Below, piece after piece: positions 22,722 to 34,322 of a stretch of 64,000 nucleotides of DNA (positions are counted from its first letter, which is position 1; every line of letters starts with the position of its first letter). A model generated the notes under the pieces. The model did not search any database. It had not been told where the DNA came from and saw only the letters and a program-made list of their open reading frames with translations. The DNA comes from Hydractinia symbiolongicarpus. Lineage: Eukaryota; Cnidaria; Hydrozoa; Anthoathecata; Hydractiniidae. Location: assembly GCF_029227915.1 (NCBI RefSeq), contig NC_079884.1:7812001-7876000 (forward strand). Direction: 5' to 3'. A program made the translations under genes and the position numbers.

Positions 22722-22980
22722 TGTCTTGTTTTTATTACTTCAGACTCGTGCCATTGCTAAAATCATGTTGTTTTATTAAAAAAGCGTGTAATCGCTTTTG
22801 CATTTTACAAACAAACGGAAGTGGAGTATTACTAAAAATTTAGATATTATTGCAGTCAGGTATAAAGCTTAAATTTAATTGCTTGCAATTATATAGGGAA
22901 TTATTGCTTCTAAAGTTAACATACCATCAACATTGAAACAAACCGCAAATCACATAGACGTTGCATCACACAACAACAAA

Positions 22981-23034
22981 ATGAATATGGTGATCTGGTA
23001 CACCTTATTACTCCTCAGTGCCTGTAATGTAAAG
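22981..23034 (+). CDS. Orphan first exon encoding a signal peptide
   Basis: ATG follows a 5'-UTR-like leader ending CAACAACAAA and encodes MNMVIWYTLLLLSACNVK, a classical signal peptide, up to a good donor (AAG|GTAATT, phase 0). The next recognisable plus-strand exon of a secreted or membrane protein is the receptor ectodomain at 35396, over 12 kb away and beyond the hAT insertion. That exon needs a phase-1 partner, so at least one further small exon must intervene if they belong together. I therefore list it separately. It could also start an unrelated gene. Confidence 0.45.
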
Positions 23035-23262
23035 GTAATTTCTCTTTTTTATTTAGTTAGCGACCTTTGAACATCGTCAAGGGTCACTATGCGTTCCGTA
23101 TATAATGTTTGTATCTAACACCTCATCTTCAAAAGACAGAAACCAAAACAAAAAGGTAGCATCAGTTTTTTGGTGTCCTTACACCTAATGTAATAAAAAA
23201 TATCGAAAATATTGTTCTTTCTTCTGTTTCACAATATTCTTAAAACGTTCCTAAGAATAAAC

Positions 23263-23293
23263 GAAAAAATAAATAAATAAATAAATAAATAAT
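23263..23293. repeat. (AAAT)n microsatellite
   Basis: AAATAAATAAAT run of about seven units. Confidence 0.85.
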
Positions 23294-23416
23294 CATACGG
23301 GCAGTGATTAGCAGGGTTTTTTATCAATATTTGTAAAGATGCAAAGAATGCTCCTTAATGACTTGTTGTTAATGTGGAAATTGAGGTAACAAATCGGATT
23401 AGCCGTTATCTTGGAT

Positions 23417-23724
23417 GGACGATGTAAGGACGATGTAAGGACGATGTAAGGACGATGTAAGGACGATGGTAAGGACGATGTAAGGACGATTTAAGGACGA
23501 TGTAAGGACGATTTAAGGACGAGGTAAGGACGATGTAAGGACGATGTAAGGACGATGTAAGGACGATGGTAAGGACGATGTAAGGACGATGTAAGGACGA
23601 TGGTAAGGACGATGTAAGGACGATGTAAGGACGATGTAAGGACGATGTAAGGACGATGTAAGAACAATGTAAGGACGATGGTAAGGACGATGTAAGGACG
23701 ATGTAAGGACGATGTAAGGACAAT
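23417..23724. repeat. 11-bp minisatellite (GGACGATGTAA)n, about 27 copies
   Basis: Near-perfect tandem array of GGACGATGTAA with occasional 12-bp units (extra G in GATGGTAAGG) and rare ATTT or AACAAT variants. Because 11 is not a multiple of three the frame rotates, and the open frames seen over it are repeat artefacts. Confidence 0.95.
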
Positions 23725-24080
23725 CGCATATAATATAAATCACGTACAAAGAGTGTCCGCTTTGTAGATCGCAGGTTCAAAGTCGACTCATAGCAGCAGA
23801 ATGCTAATAAAAAACAATTATTTATGTTACGCCCCTCCCCCTCAGCTTAAAAGTAGGATCTCCGACTTAGTTGTCTGCTTTAGCTTTGGTGATACTTACA
23901 ACACTTCTGGAAGCTTTACCTAAGAGCATTTCCACACTAAGGACCTTTTCGGTTGTCGTACTAATAGAAATTAAAGTTGTAGTAAAAAAATGAAATATAA
24001 TCGTCAAAAAACTTCTCTTTTAAGCAAATAAGGTATTCACACACTGACGGAAGTGTTATTGTATAGAGCAACTAATTGGT

Positions 24081-24646
24081 GTTGAAACAAGTAATACCAA
24101 TAAATTGGATTGTTTTTTTATAAATTTCTGTAAGTTGATTACGGTAGCGATAGTTCGTGACTAATACATTCGTATGAAAAATTCTAATTATATTTAGCTA
24201 TCTAGCAAAATTATTTTTAGCATTACCACACTGAAGTAAAAAGCAAAGTGTTGCAAAATATATTTACAATACACCCCTCTTATATTAAAGCACAAAGTTT
24301 GTCTGTGACTCAACCAGGTCAAAATTCCGCTTTCCGAAAGCGATGTTTTGTTTCCCCCCAAAAGAATACATAAATTTGAAAAATTAGTATAATTTGTGTA
24401 TAGGCTATTTAATTTTAATTTTTTAGCTATTCCGTTCTTTTGCTTGTAAACCAAAATGGAAGTCAAATTCCTTTGTTTTATTGTGACCTCCACTGAAAAT
24501 TACAAACTAGAAATAAAAATAATTTTGTTAGACAGCTAAAAGTAATTTTTCATCAGAATGTATTAGTCAGGAATTATCGCTACCGTAATCAACTTACAGA
24601 AATTTATAAAAAAACAATCCAGTTTATTTGTATTACTTGCTTCAAC
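24081..24646. mobile_element. Foldback/MITE with about 110-bp inverted arms
   Basis: The left arm (24081-24190) and the reverse complement of the right arm (24533-24646) share GTTGAARCAAGTAATACMAA, TTTTATAAATTTCTGTAAGT, TGATTACGGTAGCGATA and TGACTAATACATTC nearly without change. The middle is non-coding. Total 566 bp. Confidence 0.85.
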
Positions 24647-25121
24647 GGAATGTGTTCTTTTTTGTTTTCTTTCACATTTCCACAATTTAGCTTTTATCGT
24701 TGAATCAGTTTAATACCAGTGATACCTGCGAGTACAAATGTCTGTCACTTTTTCCGGTTTTGTAATTGTCTTTATGTTACAAATAGAAAATTAAATTAAA
24801 ATTAATATTTAAAAATGTTAGCATGTGCTCAATCTACAACTTTAATCTACATTGAAATAGTCAGACGATATTTCATAAGTTCGCAGTTGGAATCGTTTGG
24901 ATAGGTTAATCCAGAATACATAACGATACTAGGAGCTCTTGTTATTAATCCTTTTATTACCGCCTCCGTTATGATTCATGCGTCATTGATTTTATTCTGT
25001 TCTTTCATAGCTTTCCCTTTTGTTGTTTACTACAAAAACAACACGAACATGACTTGTTGTTGTTATATGTCTAACAAAGATACTTATCAATATTTCTATT
25101 TCAAGATAATTTGGTCATTTT

Positions 25122-25316
25122 TTGAGTCTATTAATAAAATTTAAATATAAGAGGGGACAAACTGCATATCCAATCGGAATAGGTTTTAATCAGCAAAAGA
25201 TATCTTTAAACAGAGCTATAAGTGAGTACATCAATGTTAACATAAAGGAATATCTTGGCATATTAATTGACTCTGATTTAGGGGGTAATTACATAGAGAA
25301 TTTCAGCCCGGGTTAA
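25122..25316 (+). pseudogene. Possible remnant of a reverse transcriptase C-terminal part
   Basis: A 64-codon stretch reads NVNIKEYLGILIDSDLGG, NYIENFS, resembling the KYLGVxID segment that follows the YADD motif in non-LTR reverse transcriptases. No other RT motif is near, so this is a weak call on a short decayed piece. Confidence 0.3.
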
Positions 25317-25572
25317 AATTTCAGGTGGTACAAGTGGCAAAAATGTCGCTGCGCTTTTAACTAAAAATCACTCTGTTAAGAACTGTGGTTATATGAAGAA
25401 AATTTCAACCCCGCTAATGACGTGCTCATGAAAGAAATGAGATGTTTATGTGGTTTGATTTTAATTTTGTTTGACTTTATATATACTGAATGCATAGGCA
25501 TCTTCTTTAAGTTTCTTAACTTTAGATAAAAAAGTGTATATAGCTACTGTTAACAGTACGCAATTTAGGAAT

Positions 25573-25634
25573 CAGCGCAGCCATATTTAAGTCCAACTTA
25601 CACTACTTGTGGGAAAATTAAATATGGCTGCGCT
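25573..25634. repeat. Short inverted repeat AGCGCAGCCATATTTA
   Basis: AGCGCAGCCATATTTA and its exact reverse complement TAAATATGGCTGCGCT flank about 30 bp. It would form a stable hairpin and may be a tiny MITE. Confidence 0.7.
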
Positions 25635-25639
25635 AACTC

Positions 25640-27100
25640 CGAAAATTTGTAATATAATTTGTACATTAATTTCGTTACAAGAAGTGGTAAAAAAAACATT
25701 TTTTAACGTTTAATAAATTGTTGGGTGACAGCTATCTTTTTTTCAAAACTTTTATTTTGTTTAGATAAACTTTGTTTGTTAACAAAATCCCGTGCAGTGT
25801 ACTGCGCTACCATCTTTTTATAGATGGAGCCTTAAACATAATTTGTTATTTCTCCAAGTTTGCTACGCTATGCAATATATTTATAAGTATAGGAAAAAAG
25901 CGGAAATCACACAAGTCAACTGTTCGGTTTATTTCTCTCGTACTGAGACATGAAACAAGTCTTTTGGATAGCAATTAAGGGTTTTCCAAGTTTTCGAATT
26001 TCACCATTTTTTAAAGTTTGTTCGAGATCGAGATCCACAACAAATCATGTAGTAGCCTTATCAATACATTTGCAATCTATGTATCCCATCTACAATAAAC
26101 ACGGATTGTTAGATGTGTTCATAAAGATATGATGCATCCCACTAATTGGCGAGATCAGCGTTTATAATTATAAATCTATTCATAAATACAACTTTAAATC
26201 CTTTAGACTTCTTAGTTGATCAACTTTGGAGATAAGACCAAACCTAATCAAGGGTTCAATAACAAGTGCTGATATCATCCCATTTTTTAAATTCCACTTC
26301 CCTTGTGTGGTTTGAAGCTTATTTTGTTTACGAATTAGACGTAAGGTCTGCATTTTCCACACCAGATTAAACGAACATTGGGAAATTTAAAGAAAAACAA
26401 TGACTTTATTTTCTTCCGCAGCGCACACATATTCACTTTTTATTACCATATTAAATCGCATTCTCTTTTTGTTATAATATGCTGTCGTCATTTCGCCATT
26501 ATGGAATAACCACATCTACAGTAGCCGGTACGGGCCAGCTTCTTTTTACAGTACGACTTTGAAACAAAGATGATTATATTTACAAGCTTTTTCGAAGGAT
26601 TGTCAATAAGATTTTAAATGGTGCGGGAATTATGGTCAATTAGGATTGTAAATTTTTTTAGACTTTCGACACAACAATAATAAAAGTGGAGGAGACAGAT
26701 TTTAGTGAGAAAGCATGACACACCACTGTTGGGTACGACGTGCCAAATTAAATATTCAAAATTTTACCTACTAAAATGGCAAAAAATTAACTTTAATGGA
26801 ACTTTAAACGAGCCTAAGTGACCACTTCTAAGTTACTAAGATTCATGTTCTTTAATGTAAGTAAAAGAAAAAAACTCGTCAAAACAAGTGAAAAAAAGAC
26901 GAAATAATTAACGAGAATGTCAACAAACATAGACGGGCTATACTAAGAAGCAAGATAGCGGACAAATTTTTTGAGTCAAACATTTAAATTGCTATTTCGG
27001 GACGATAATTTAATTGATCAATCAAACAATCATTTTAAGAATAGTTAGCGTTTAAAACTATCAAGTTGATTTTATTAAAGAATATCAATTTAATACCAAT
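25640..27100. other. AT-rich intergenic DNA, nothing recognised
   Basis: Only short unsupported open frames. No RNA gene or element recognised. Confidence 0.4.
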
Positions 27101-27108
27101 GTAAACCG

Positions 27109-27170
27109 AAAGTGTAAAACCAAATTGCAAGCCCAAAGTGTAAGCCCAAAGTGTAAACCCAAAGTGTAAT
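27109..27170. repeat. Short tandem repeat AAGTGTAAGCCCA
   Basis: Four to five units of about 14-16 bp (CAAAGTGTAARCCC) in 60 bp. Confidence 0.65.
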
Positions 27171-28373
27171 CGATAAAAAAGGTTAGATTTGTAATTCTTA
27201 TAATTTTTTATGTGCTCCTTATTATAGCAAATTTAGTATCCTCCTTGCAATGTACTAACCATCCTTTTTTAAATAAACCTCCCCATTTTAAATAAGCGCC
27301 CTATTTAAATACACAAATTTTAAATAACCGCCCGGGGCGCTTATTTGATCATTTACGGTTTGTTCTTTATTTTTTCTACAGTAAATTTTCGACCAACTAT
27401 AAGTTTCGCACAAGGGCAGCGACTGGTTCTTTGAAGTTCTCTGCCTTTCTGCTGTTCTTTTTTCATATTTTTTAGCTATTGGCAATCTTTATTTATCACG
27501 TTGATCTTACTATATAAGTGCAGTTTTTTCCTCTTGATTTGGAAATCTTTCATACTTACACGCGATGTTATACATTTCTCAATTCTCCAACAATTTTGTT
27601 TCGCAATTTTTTTTTTAAATATTCGGGATAAATAAAATTAGAATAAGTAGTAGAAGCTCCATACTATAAATTATTGCATTAGAGTCAGCTTGTGTTTTTA
27701 ATGAGTTATGAAACAGTCAAAAAAAAGTGTAAACTGTTGTGCTGTGAAAGAAACGGTTTCTCTCATAGAGTTGTTTGCATCAGATAAGTTCCACCGTATC
27801 TTAACTCACTTTTCATAGTTCAAACAAATATGAAAATAAAATGGTGATGTAGGCGTCTCAGGGGCGGATCTAGGATTTCTGATGTACCCCGTCATAAAAT
27901 GTACTTATATTAGTGACACGCGAAGGCCCACCATGGTTGGGCCTGAGGGCCCAGAAAATTTTTAAACATTGGAGGATCCTAGATTGTCTGAAAACAACAT
28001 TCCCGCATCTAAATTGTAAATTATTTTGAAAATAAAAAGGCTATTTGTCATTCATACAGCATAAAACGAAAATCGTTACCGTGTCATCTTTTCAACAATG
28101 TTGTTTGGTTGCTTCTCTTTCTTGCTGAGTTTCTATTGTTATATATGAAGCCTATGAACTAAAGAAACAAGATTATCTCATATAATTTATAGATGTTAAT
28201 AGGCCGTTTCGCTCAATATCAGAGCTCATCAGCATGCCTAGGATAACAAAAAATGTCATCCAGACATGGACAGCCAAATAAAAAAGAAGTAAAGAATTAA
28301 GATAACAAGATACAATGATGAGGAAAAAATAGAGAAAAATTTAGCTGTCATTGGCATATTTATATTTAAAAAA

Positions 28374-28700
28374 TACAGGATAACTTGACAACTGCAACTA
28401 TGTTCTACTATTTCTTGACAGTTTTCAATTAAATGATAATGAATATTGGAATGAAATGGTTTTATATAAATTAAAATGAATGCAGGATAAAATGACAACT
28501 GAGTAACCCCATAGTCCCTGCAACTATGTTCTACTATTTCTTGACAGTTGCCAATTAAATGATAATGAATATTGCAATGAAATGGTTTGATATGAATAAA
28601 AATGAATGCAGGATAAAATGACAACTGAGTAACCCCATAGTCCCTGCAACTATGTTCTACTATTTCTTGACAGTTGTCAATTAAATGAAAATGAACTATG
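28374..28700. repeat. Tandem repeat within the hAT element, about 126-bp unit, 2.6 copies
   Basis: Units run from TGCAGGATAAAATGACAACT through CTGCAACTATGTTCTACTAT and TTCTTGACAGTT to AATGAATATTG. The first copy is partial and diverged. Confidence 0.85.
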
Positions 28701-28871
28701 GACTAAAAAAATGGAAATGGAACACGAAATATGTTAACAATCAAAGTGACAAAGTACTATTAATATAAGTGTTTTAATAATTTTGATAAACATATTTTCT
28801 ATTAAATTAATTTTTTAAGAATACCAATAGTATAATATAATACCAACCTTTGCAACAAATATACATAACAA

Positions 28872-31800
28872 TTAAAATTCAAGCCTACGATTTGAAAGAG
28901 CGTATCTATCAATGACTTTATCTTTGTCAGGGATAATTTCTTGATGGATATATAACAATGCTAACCCATTTAAACGATCATTGGTCATGGTACTCCGTGC
29001 GTATTCTTTTAACCTTCTTAATGCAGAGAAACTCCTTTCACTCTCACAGGAAGTAACAGGAAGAGTCCCAAGAATACGTAGGGCTATTTTTATATTTTCA
29101 AAACCAGGGAAAGAAACTGCTTTTAATGCCAAGGATATGCTATCAGGGAGAGTATCAGTATATTCTTCCCAATATTTTTCCCAGAGCGACAGTTCAGATT
29201 GAAGGGCATTAACACTAAGAAAATCAGACGTATAAAATGTAACAAAATCTTGAACTTCGTTTTTCCAGTCTTTACCCTGACTTTTAAGGAAAAATAAATG
29301 AGATGGAATTAATGCCAATCCTTTGTAAGCAGCAACTGTTTCAGGTTGAAAGCGCTTACTTATAGAAGTATTAAGAAAATCTAGAAGTGGTATTGTTACT
29401 GAACGTTTAAAATAATCAGATACTGAGTCAAAGGGAGTGTTTGACCTATGGATTTGTGTTTTGCAAATTCTTGGTGCTTTAATGGTTACATCCAGCTCAT
29501 TTGCAATAGCAACTGCCTCAGAAAATACATTATTATGAAATGCATCAACAGAATTTCTAGTATCAATTAACTCTTTTTTCAATGCAGAAATTAAATTGAT
29601 ACCTTTAAGAATATCTATAGATTTAGATTGTAAATTTCGTGTGACAGGAAGAGTCACCAACAGAACTTTGGTAGTACACACTAAAGAAATTAAAAAATCA
29701 AATCTGGAAATTAAATTGACAAAACTTGAAGCCTTAGACTTTGTATCTCTGTTACACATACAATCAGAAGAAGACATATATTTAAGACATTTCACAATGG
29801 TTGTGTACAATTTCAAAAAGTCTTCTAGACCATCGATTCGTTCAACCCACCTTGTCCTACAAATATCTTTCAACTTAGATTTTGAGGTATCAGGCTTACA
29901 CTCAACAACAAACTTTTGCAGAACCTTTTGTCTTGTTTCAGACAAATTGAAAAAGTATGACAATTCCTTCACTTTATCAAACACTTCTGACACTAACAGT
30001 ATGTCTAGGGAATCACACACTGTTAAATTAAGTTTATGAGAGTGACAATGTGTATAAATGGCTTTTGAATTAAGTCTTAAAATATGAGAAGATAGACCAT
30101 TAATGTGACCAGAAACTGACCCAGCACCATCATAGCCCTGTCCTCTGCAATCCATTATGTCAAGCCCTAGATCTTCTTTTAAACATTTCATAATTGTACT
30201 GAAGAGATCAGCACCAGATAATCCTTCAGAGCAGTGTAAAAAACGAATGAAGTCCTCTTTTATTTCACAAGTGCTATCAACATATCTTAAAATGAGAGCC
30301 ATTTGCTCTTTAGTTGATGAGTCACATGCTTCATCTGCAATTATGGAATAAAACTTATTTACTTTAACCTCAGAAATGATTTCATTAGTAATTTCTTGAC
30401 CACAACATCCAATTAAGTCATTCTGCACTGTTTTAGAAATATACCTGGCATTTTTAGCACTGGACTCTAAATGATCTTTTAATAGTTGATTGCCACTGCG
30501 AATTGAAAAGTTTAAAAACTTATGAAAATTTCCAACCCCGGCTTGATTAGCATAGCCTCCTGCCTCAGGGAGATATTTCCCATCATTCCTATGTCCCCGC
30601 AAAGCTGAATTGGTATGACCACATAAAATGATGGTATCAACAATAGATTTCAAAACTTCTCTATTTTTGTTTATTTTCTGTTGTAGCTGATCATTGACTA
30701 AAACATTGATGGGCTGGGATTTAGATAACATCTGACTAATGAAATTATTAAAAACAGTGGAAGTAAATTCATGTAAACCATTCTTTGTGGATTGATGTTG
30801 ATTAAAAGATCTAGTTGCATCATTCCATTTTGTAAAAGGTTGTAAAAAAAGGTTTTGAATTTTACCACATTTGTCAGGGAACTTTGATCCAAAAAGAACA
30901 CAGGGTAAACAAAAAGCCCCATCATAAGCTGGTGAGTAGCGAAGCCAAGGGTAATCTTTCAACCACTTTGAACGGAACTGACGTTTTAAAGTTTTAGGGT
31001 AGGTATAATCTGCAGAAGGGGAAAAAGTCTGATTTATTAGATCGAAAATTTGTTTGTCTGTCATCCCTTCTTTAACACGAAGTCTGTAATATGCAACATC
31101 AGTTACATCAAAATTTTGTGGAAGGGAATCAACTATTTTTGATGTTATGACTGATTTGTTATTGTTTGGGAAAAAATTAGGTTCATGGCTAGTACTATTT
31201 TGTAAAAGATTACTAAAAACATTAGATACAGAAGAAGTAGAAGGATTTGAAATGTTGCTTGAAGGTGTATTATTAGTACCTTTTATTATTGCTTGGGGAT
31301 CCTGACTTGATGTAGGCAATTGCTGAGGAAGAGATACCTTTGGTAAAATAAGCTTATTCTTGGTGACAGGTTTAAAATCAATTTTCTTTTGAAAGAATCC
31401 AGAAACATTGGTAGACATACATTTCTTCTTAAATAGAGGCTTATAAATTAATTCCTTAGAAGTAAATAAAAGTGGCACATAGTGATTATGTTTAAAAGCA
31501 AGATCTGAAATGAGATGACCTTCATAACAAAACAAAATATGGAAGCAAGTTTCATCAACCTTTGGCACACGTGGAAAAACCTTTTTATTGAATATTTCTT
31601 TGTATTTGAGAGGACCACAATCAGGATAATAACACATAATATTTCTGCGAATTATAGAAGACAATGACAAAACAAAGAGAAAACCAGACCACTGGTTCAT
31701 GTTTTTCAAACATAAAGTAGCCTCAGCTTTGACAAGTTCAGCAGCCTTAAAATTAGTATCAACAGCAGCATGAGATACTGACATTGCTAAAATATTTGAT

Positions 31801-32466
31801 GGACTTAAAGATGGATATTTGTCAACAAATAAATTGGGGTGAGAACTATAATACTCAGAATTGACAAAAAGTTCAATGCAAGCAAGTAGCCTTAACTGTT
31901 GTGTCAAACTATTATCACCTACCAGACATAAGGATATGGAGCTAAACAAGCAATTTCCAGATGATTCGGACCTAAACAGTGAAAAATAAATAAATATTTC
32001 TTAGAGAAATTAAAGAGAATTCACTCCTCAGAGCAAAGACACTAAGTTTTAACATTTTGAGAAGAATCAAAACCATTATTAATTCCACACACACACATGC
32101 CAGCTAGCTTGTGGCGCCGTAGATTAGTGGTTATGTGGCGCCGTAGATTAGTGGTTATAGCTCTCGTACTCTGTGCGGGAGACCGGGGTTCGATTCCTCT
32201 TGACGGCGATTCAACATGGGCGAGTGAATGTTACCATAGCCCCGGGTTAACCCAAGCCATGTGAGGGAAATTGGGAAGATGGCACACTGTGTGGGCCGTT
32301 GGATGTTGCCGGGAGTTGTCTAGTAGAGCGCGGGCTCTAATTGGGTCTGCGTAGCTCAAAATGAGCATTAAATACTCGACTCTCCATCTACGCCATGGCC
32401 ATTCTGGAAATAATAGACAGGGTATATCCCTCGATATTTGTGAGGCTAGCCATGTAAAATATGCAC

Positions 32467-32531
<65 letters not shown>

Positions 32532-32946
32532 CTATAGATACGGTTGCTAGCTCTCCAAGAGTAATAATCACAACAAAAACCACGAATACATGTAGCTAGC
32601 TAGCTAGCCATAAGTAGTTCATGGTGATGACAGTGATGTACACTTAATTACTATGGTAACAAATGGTCAGCAAAAATCAGAAATGGAAATTACAGAAAAT
32701 AAAATCTTACCTCAATGCAACACAATTCTTGGAAGAAACTGATGCAGGAAGATAATTCAAAGCATCTTCATTCACACCAATTTCTCCACAAGAAAGTACA
32801 GCATAAAGCTGTTCTGTGTTTAAAAACACATTTTTATTTGAATTTATCCATTTCTCAGAATAAATATTTAATATTTCAATCAATTTCTGCAAATCTTCGT
32901 CTTGAAATAATTTCAAAACATCATCTCTCACTGAACTAAACGCCAT
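28872..32946 (-). CDS. OTU-like protease domain fused to TTF zinc finger and hAT transposase
   Basis: Two exons, 32711-32946 and 28872-31971, join in phase (CTGAG|GTCCGAA) to give 1,111 aa. Residues 1-79 are an N-terminal helical region. Residues 80-260 look like an OTU cysteine protease: SGNCLFSSISLCLVGD around Cys86, LRLLACIELFVN helix, and NHYVPL with His242. The usual Asp before GNC is Ser. Residues 406-450 form a TTF-type finger (FRSKWLKDYPWLRYS, FCLPCVLFG). Residues about 515-765 are DUF4371/hAT catalytic core (YSIIADEACDSSTKEQMAL, CRGQGYDGAGSVSG). The end carries the hATC dimerisation block (TSCESERSFSALRRLKEY, MTNDRLNGLALLYI). No stop or frameshift. It cuts and pastes the hAT element; the OTU role is unknown. 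ZMYM1-like annotations often describe such proteins. Confidence 0.85.
32111..32463 (+). mobile_element. tRNA-derived SINE (family 1), full-length with duplicated head
   Basis: The head is tRNA-like: GGCGCCGTAGATTAGTGGTT (A box) and GGGGTTCGATTCC (B box), with an acceptor-like pairing CGCCGT/ACGGCG. The first 24 bp (GTGGCGCCGTAGATTAGTGG...) occur twice in a row. The body matches copies at 4882 and 16822. The 3' end runs into (ATCT)n. Inserted in the intron of the hAT gene, antisense to it, so it is younger than the element. Confidence 0.88.
32464..32531. repeat. (ATCT)n microsatellite, SINE tail
   Basis: About 16 perfect ATCT units directly at the SINE 3' end, typical of retroposon tails. Confidence 0.95.
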
Positions 32947-33139
32947 GTTGAGCAATGATGTTGAGGAAGATATGAAGATGAAGACCAGCGTGAGCATTTT
33001 GGCTTTTGCAGGGTATTGTTTTTAGCCAATCACAACTTAAGAAAACTTCTGTATTGACCAATCAAATCCTGCCGGTGTTCTTCTCCTGCAAACCCGGCAA
33101 TCTAGACCAATAAGAGTTAAGAATAACCTCATTGCTCCG

Positions 33140-33210
33140 GCAAAAACCTGCAGGGCGGGGTCCATATTTTTCTATCCGCCATCACGGCAGCAACAGCGGC
33201 GGCAATATTA
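33140..33210 (-). promoter_or_regulatory. GC-rich promoter-like patch of the hAT gene
   Basis: Contains GGGCGGGG (33153-33160, an Sp1-type GC box), CCGCCATC and GCAACAGCGGCGGC in otherwise AT-rich DNA, 200-260 bp upstream of the transposase start on its strand. Promoter role is inferred. Confidence 0.35.
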
Positions 33211-33364
33211 TTAATTTTTATATTGATGAGCGCTCAAATGAATACATTATTACACGCCCCAAATATTACTGGTTAGTACTAAATATTTGAAAATTAGATA
33301 AACTATACTTGTTATTTTTAAACCCCGTCCTTTGACCCAATTGACGGGGTTTGGATCCGCCCCT

Positions 33365-34034
33365 GCCGTCTAGCTGAGCGTTTGTACGTCTTAGCGGAAA
33401 CGTGGATAACAATTCGGATAGGAATTGAAAAGACTATTGTAGGTAAATAATATTTATATACAAAGAATAAATAAAAAGCATGTAGAGTAAATAAAACGTA
33501 GTGGAATGTATTTTGCAATAAAATTTAGCGTCCAACAGACGTCACTCAAATTTCTATAAAATTAGTTGTGCGGACGCTTGTGGAGCATGTTAATTCACCC
33601 TTTTGATTGATTAAGTTTTGCTGAGGAACAAAGAAAGGTTAAAAAGGTTACTTCTTCCCTACTGAGTAGATAAACTAAACAAAAAATAATCACAAGGAAT
33701 TCTTTTGTGGGCGGGCAATAGAAATCTGATTTTATTAAAATCAAACGTGCCAGCTATTAATGCGATGCAAGGCTTAAAATAGCTCAGCATGCCGACGTAT
33801 AATTTCAGTTGCTAAGAAACAGATAACATAATATGTCCTTGCTTGCGTATAGTGTGTGAAAAGCAAAGTAAAGATAAACAAGCACACAGATAGGGCTAAA
33901 AAAGGAAATTAGCGCTTCCGTTTTTAAGTCAAAGTAAGATTTGTGCAAAAAGCAAAACAAATCACACCATAAGTTGAAGAGAAACCTAGATAAAAAGTTG
34001 ACGAAAAATACGGATGACATGTAACATTATTGAA
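33365..34034. other. AT-rich intergenic DNA, nothing recognised
   Basis: Flank of the hAT element. No supported gene. Confidence 0.35.
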
Positions 34035-34322
34035 ACTGTGTACCCAGGATAGCCTCTTCAGTTCCTATTGGTACTGCCGATAAAGGAGGGTCCTGCGAAG
34101 GAGGTACTAGTGCATTTAAAGCTCCCATTTGAGCTACGAAAGTCGTGCGAACACAGCAACCGCTCAACTAGACAACCGCCTAAGATATCTATTCTTTTCT
34201 CAAGGGGAACGCTGAGCAGAAAGGATAGATTCACACTTTTGTAGTGTCTGACATGACTTGCCGGGGTTTGAAACAAAGACATCCCGCAGTGGAAGCAAAC
34301 GCTTTGCCACTGGACCAGTCGG
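34035..34322 (-). mobile_element. tRNA-derived SINE (family 3)
   Basis: On the minus strand it begins GACTGGTCCAGTGGCAAAGC (A-box-like) and continues to TTTGTTTCAAACCCCGGCAA (B-box-like, at about 34260-34280). A non-tRNA body follows (CCCCTTGAGAAAAGAATAGA, TTAGGCGGTTGTCTAGTTGA). The open frame across it (34058-34282) is incidental. Single copy in this window. Confidence 0.55.

Larger units (their letters stand above)
27860..33364. mobile_element. hAT-superfamily DNA transposon, near-complete (about 5.5 kb)
   Basis: The left end (c)AGGGGCGGATC and right end GATCCGCCCCT(g) are inverted, a terminus typical of many animal hAT elements. The flanking 8-mers GGCGTCTC (left) and GCCGTCTA (right) agree at six of eight positions, consistent with an aged 8-bp target duplication. 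Inside are the two-exon OTU-hAT gene on the minus strand, a tandem repeat (28374-28700), a SINE inserted in the gene's intron, and a GC-rich promoter-like patch near the right end. The element is complete at sequence level. Activity is unknown. Confidence 0.75.

Noticed and set aside
23417-23724. CRISPR array
   Set aside because: Eukaryotic minisatellite with contiguous 11-bp units and no spacers.
23406-23780. Open frames of 78-124 codons (HRPYIVLTSSL repeats)
   Set aside because: Created by the 11-bp minisatellite; no start context, domain or splice signals.
24694-24762. Candidate second exon for the orphan leader (LLSLNQFNTSDTCEYKCLSL)
   Set aside because: The acceptor is fair but no donor gives the phase needed for the receptor exon at 35396, except a poor GTGATA site.
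29596-30039. 147-codon plus-strand frame
   Set aside because: Antisense shadow of the hAT transposase.
32135-32206. tRNA gene
   Set aside because: tRNA-like head of a SINE with body and ATCT tail; head duplicated and anticodon loop abnormal.
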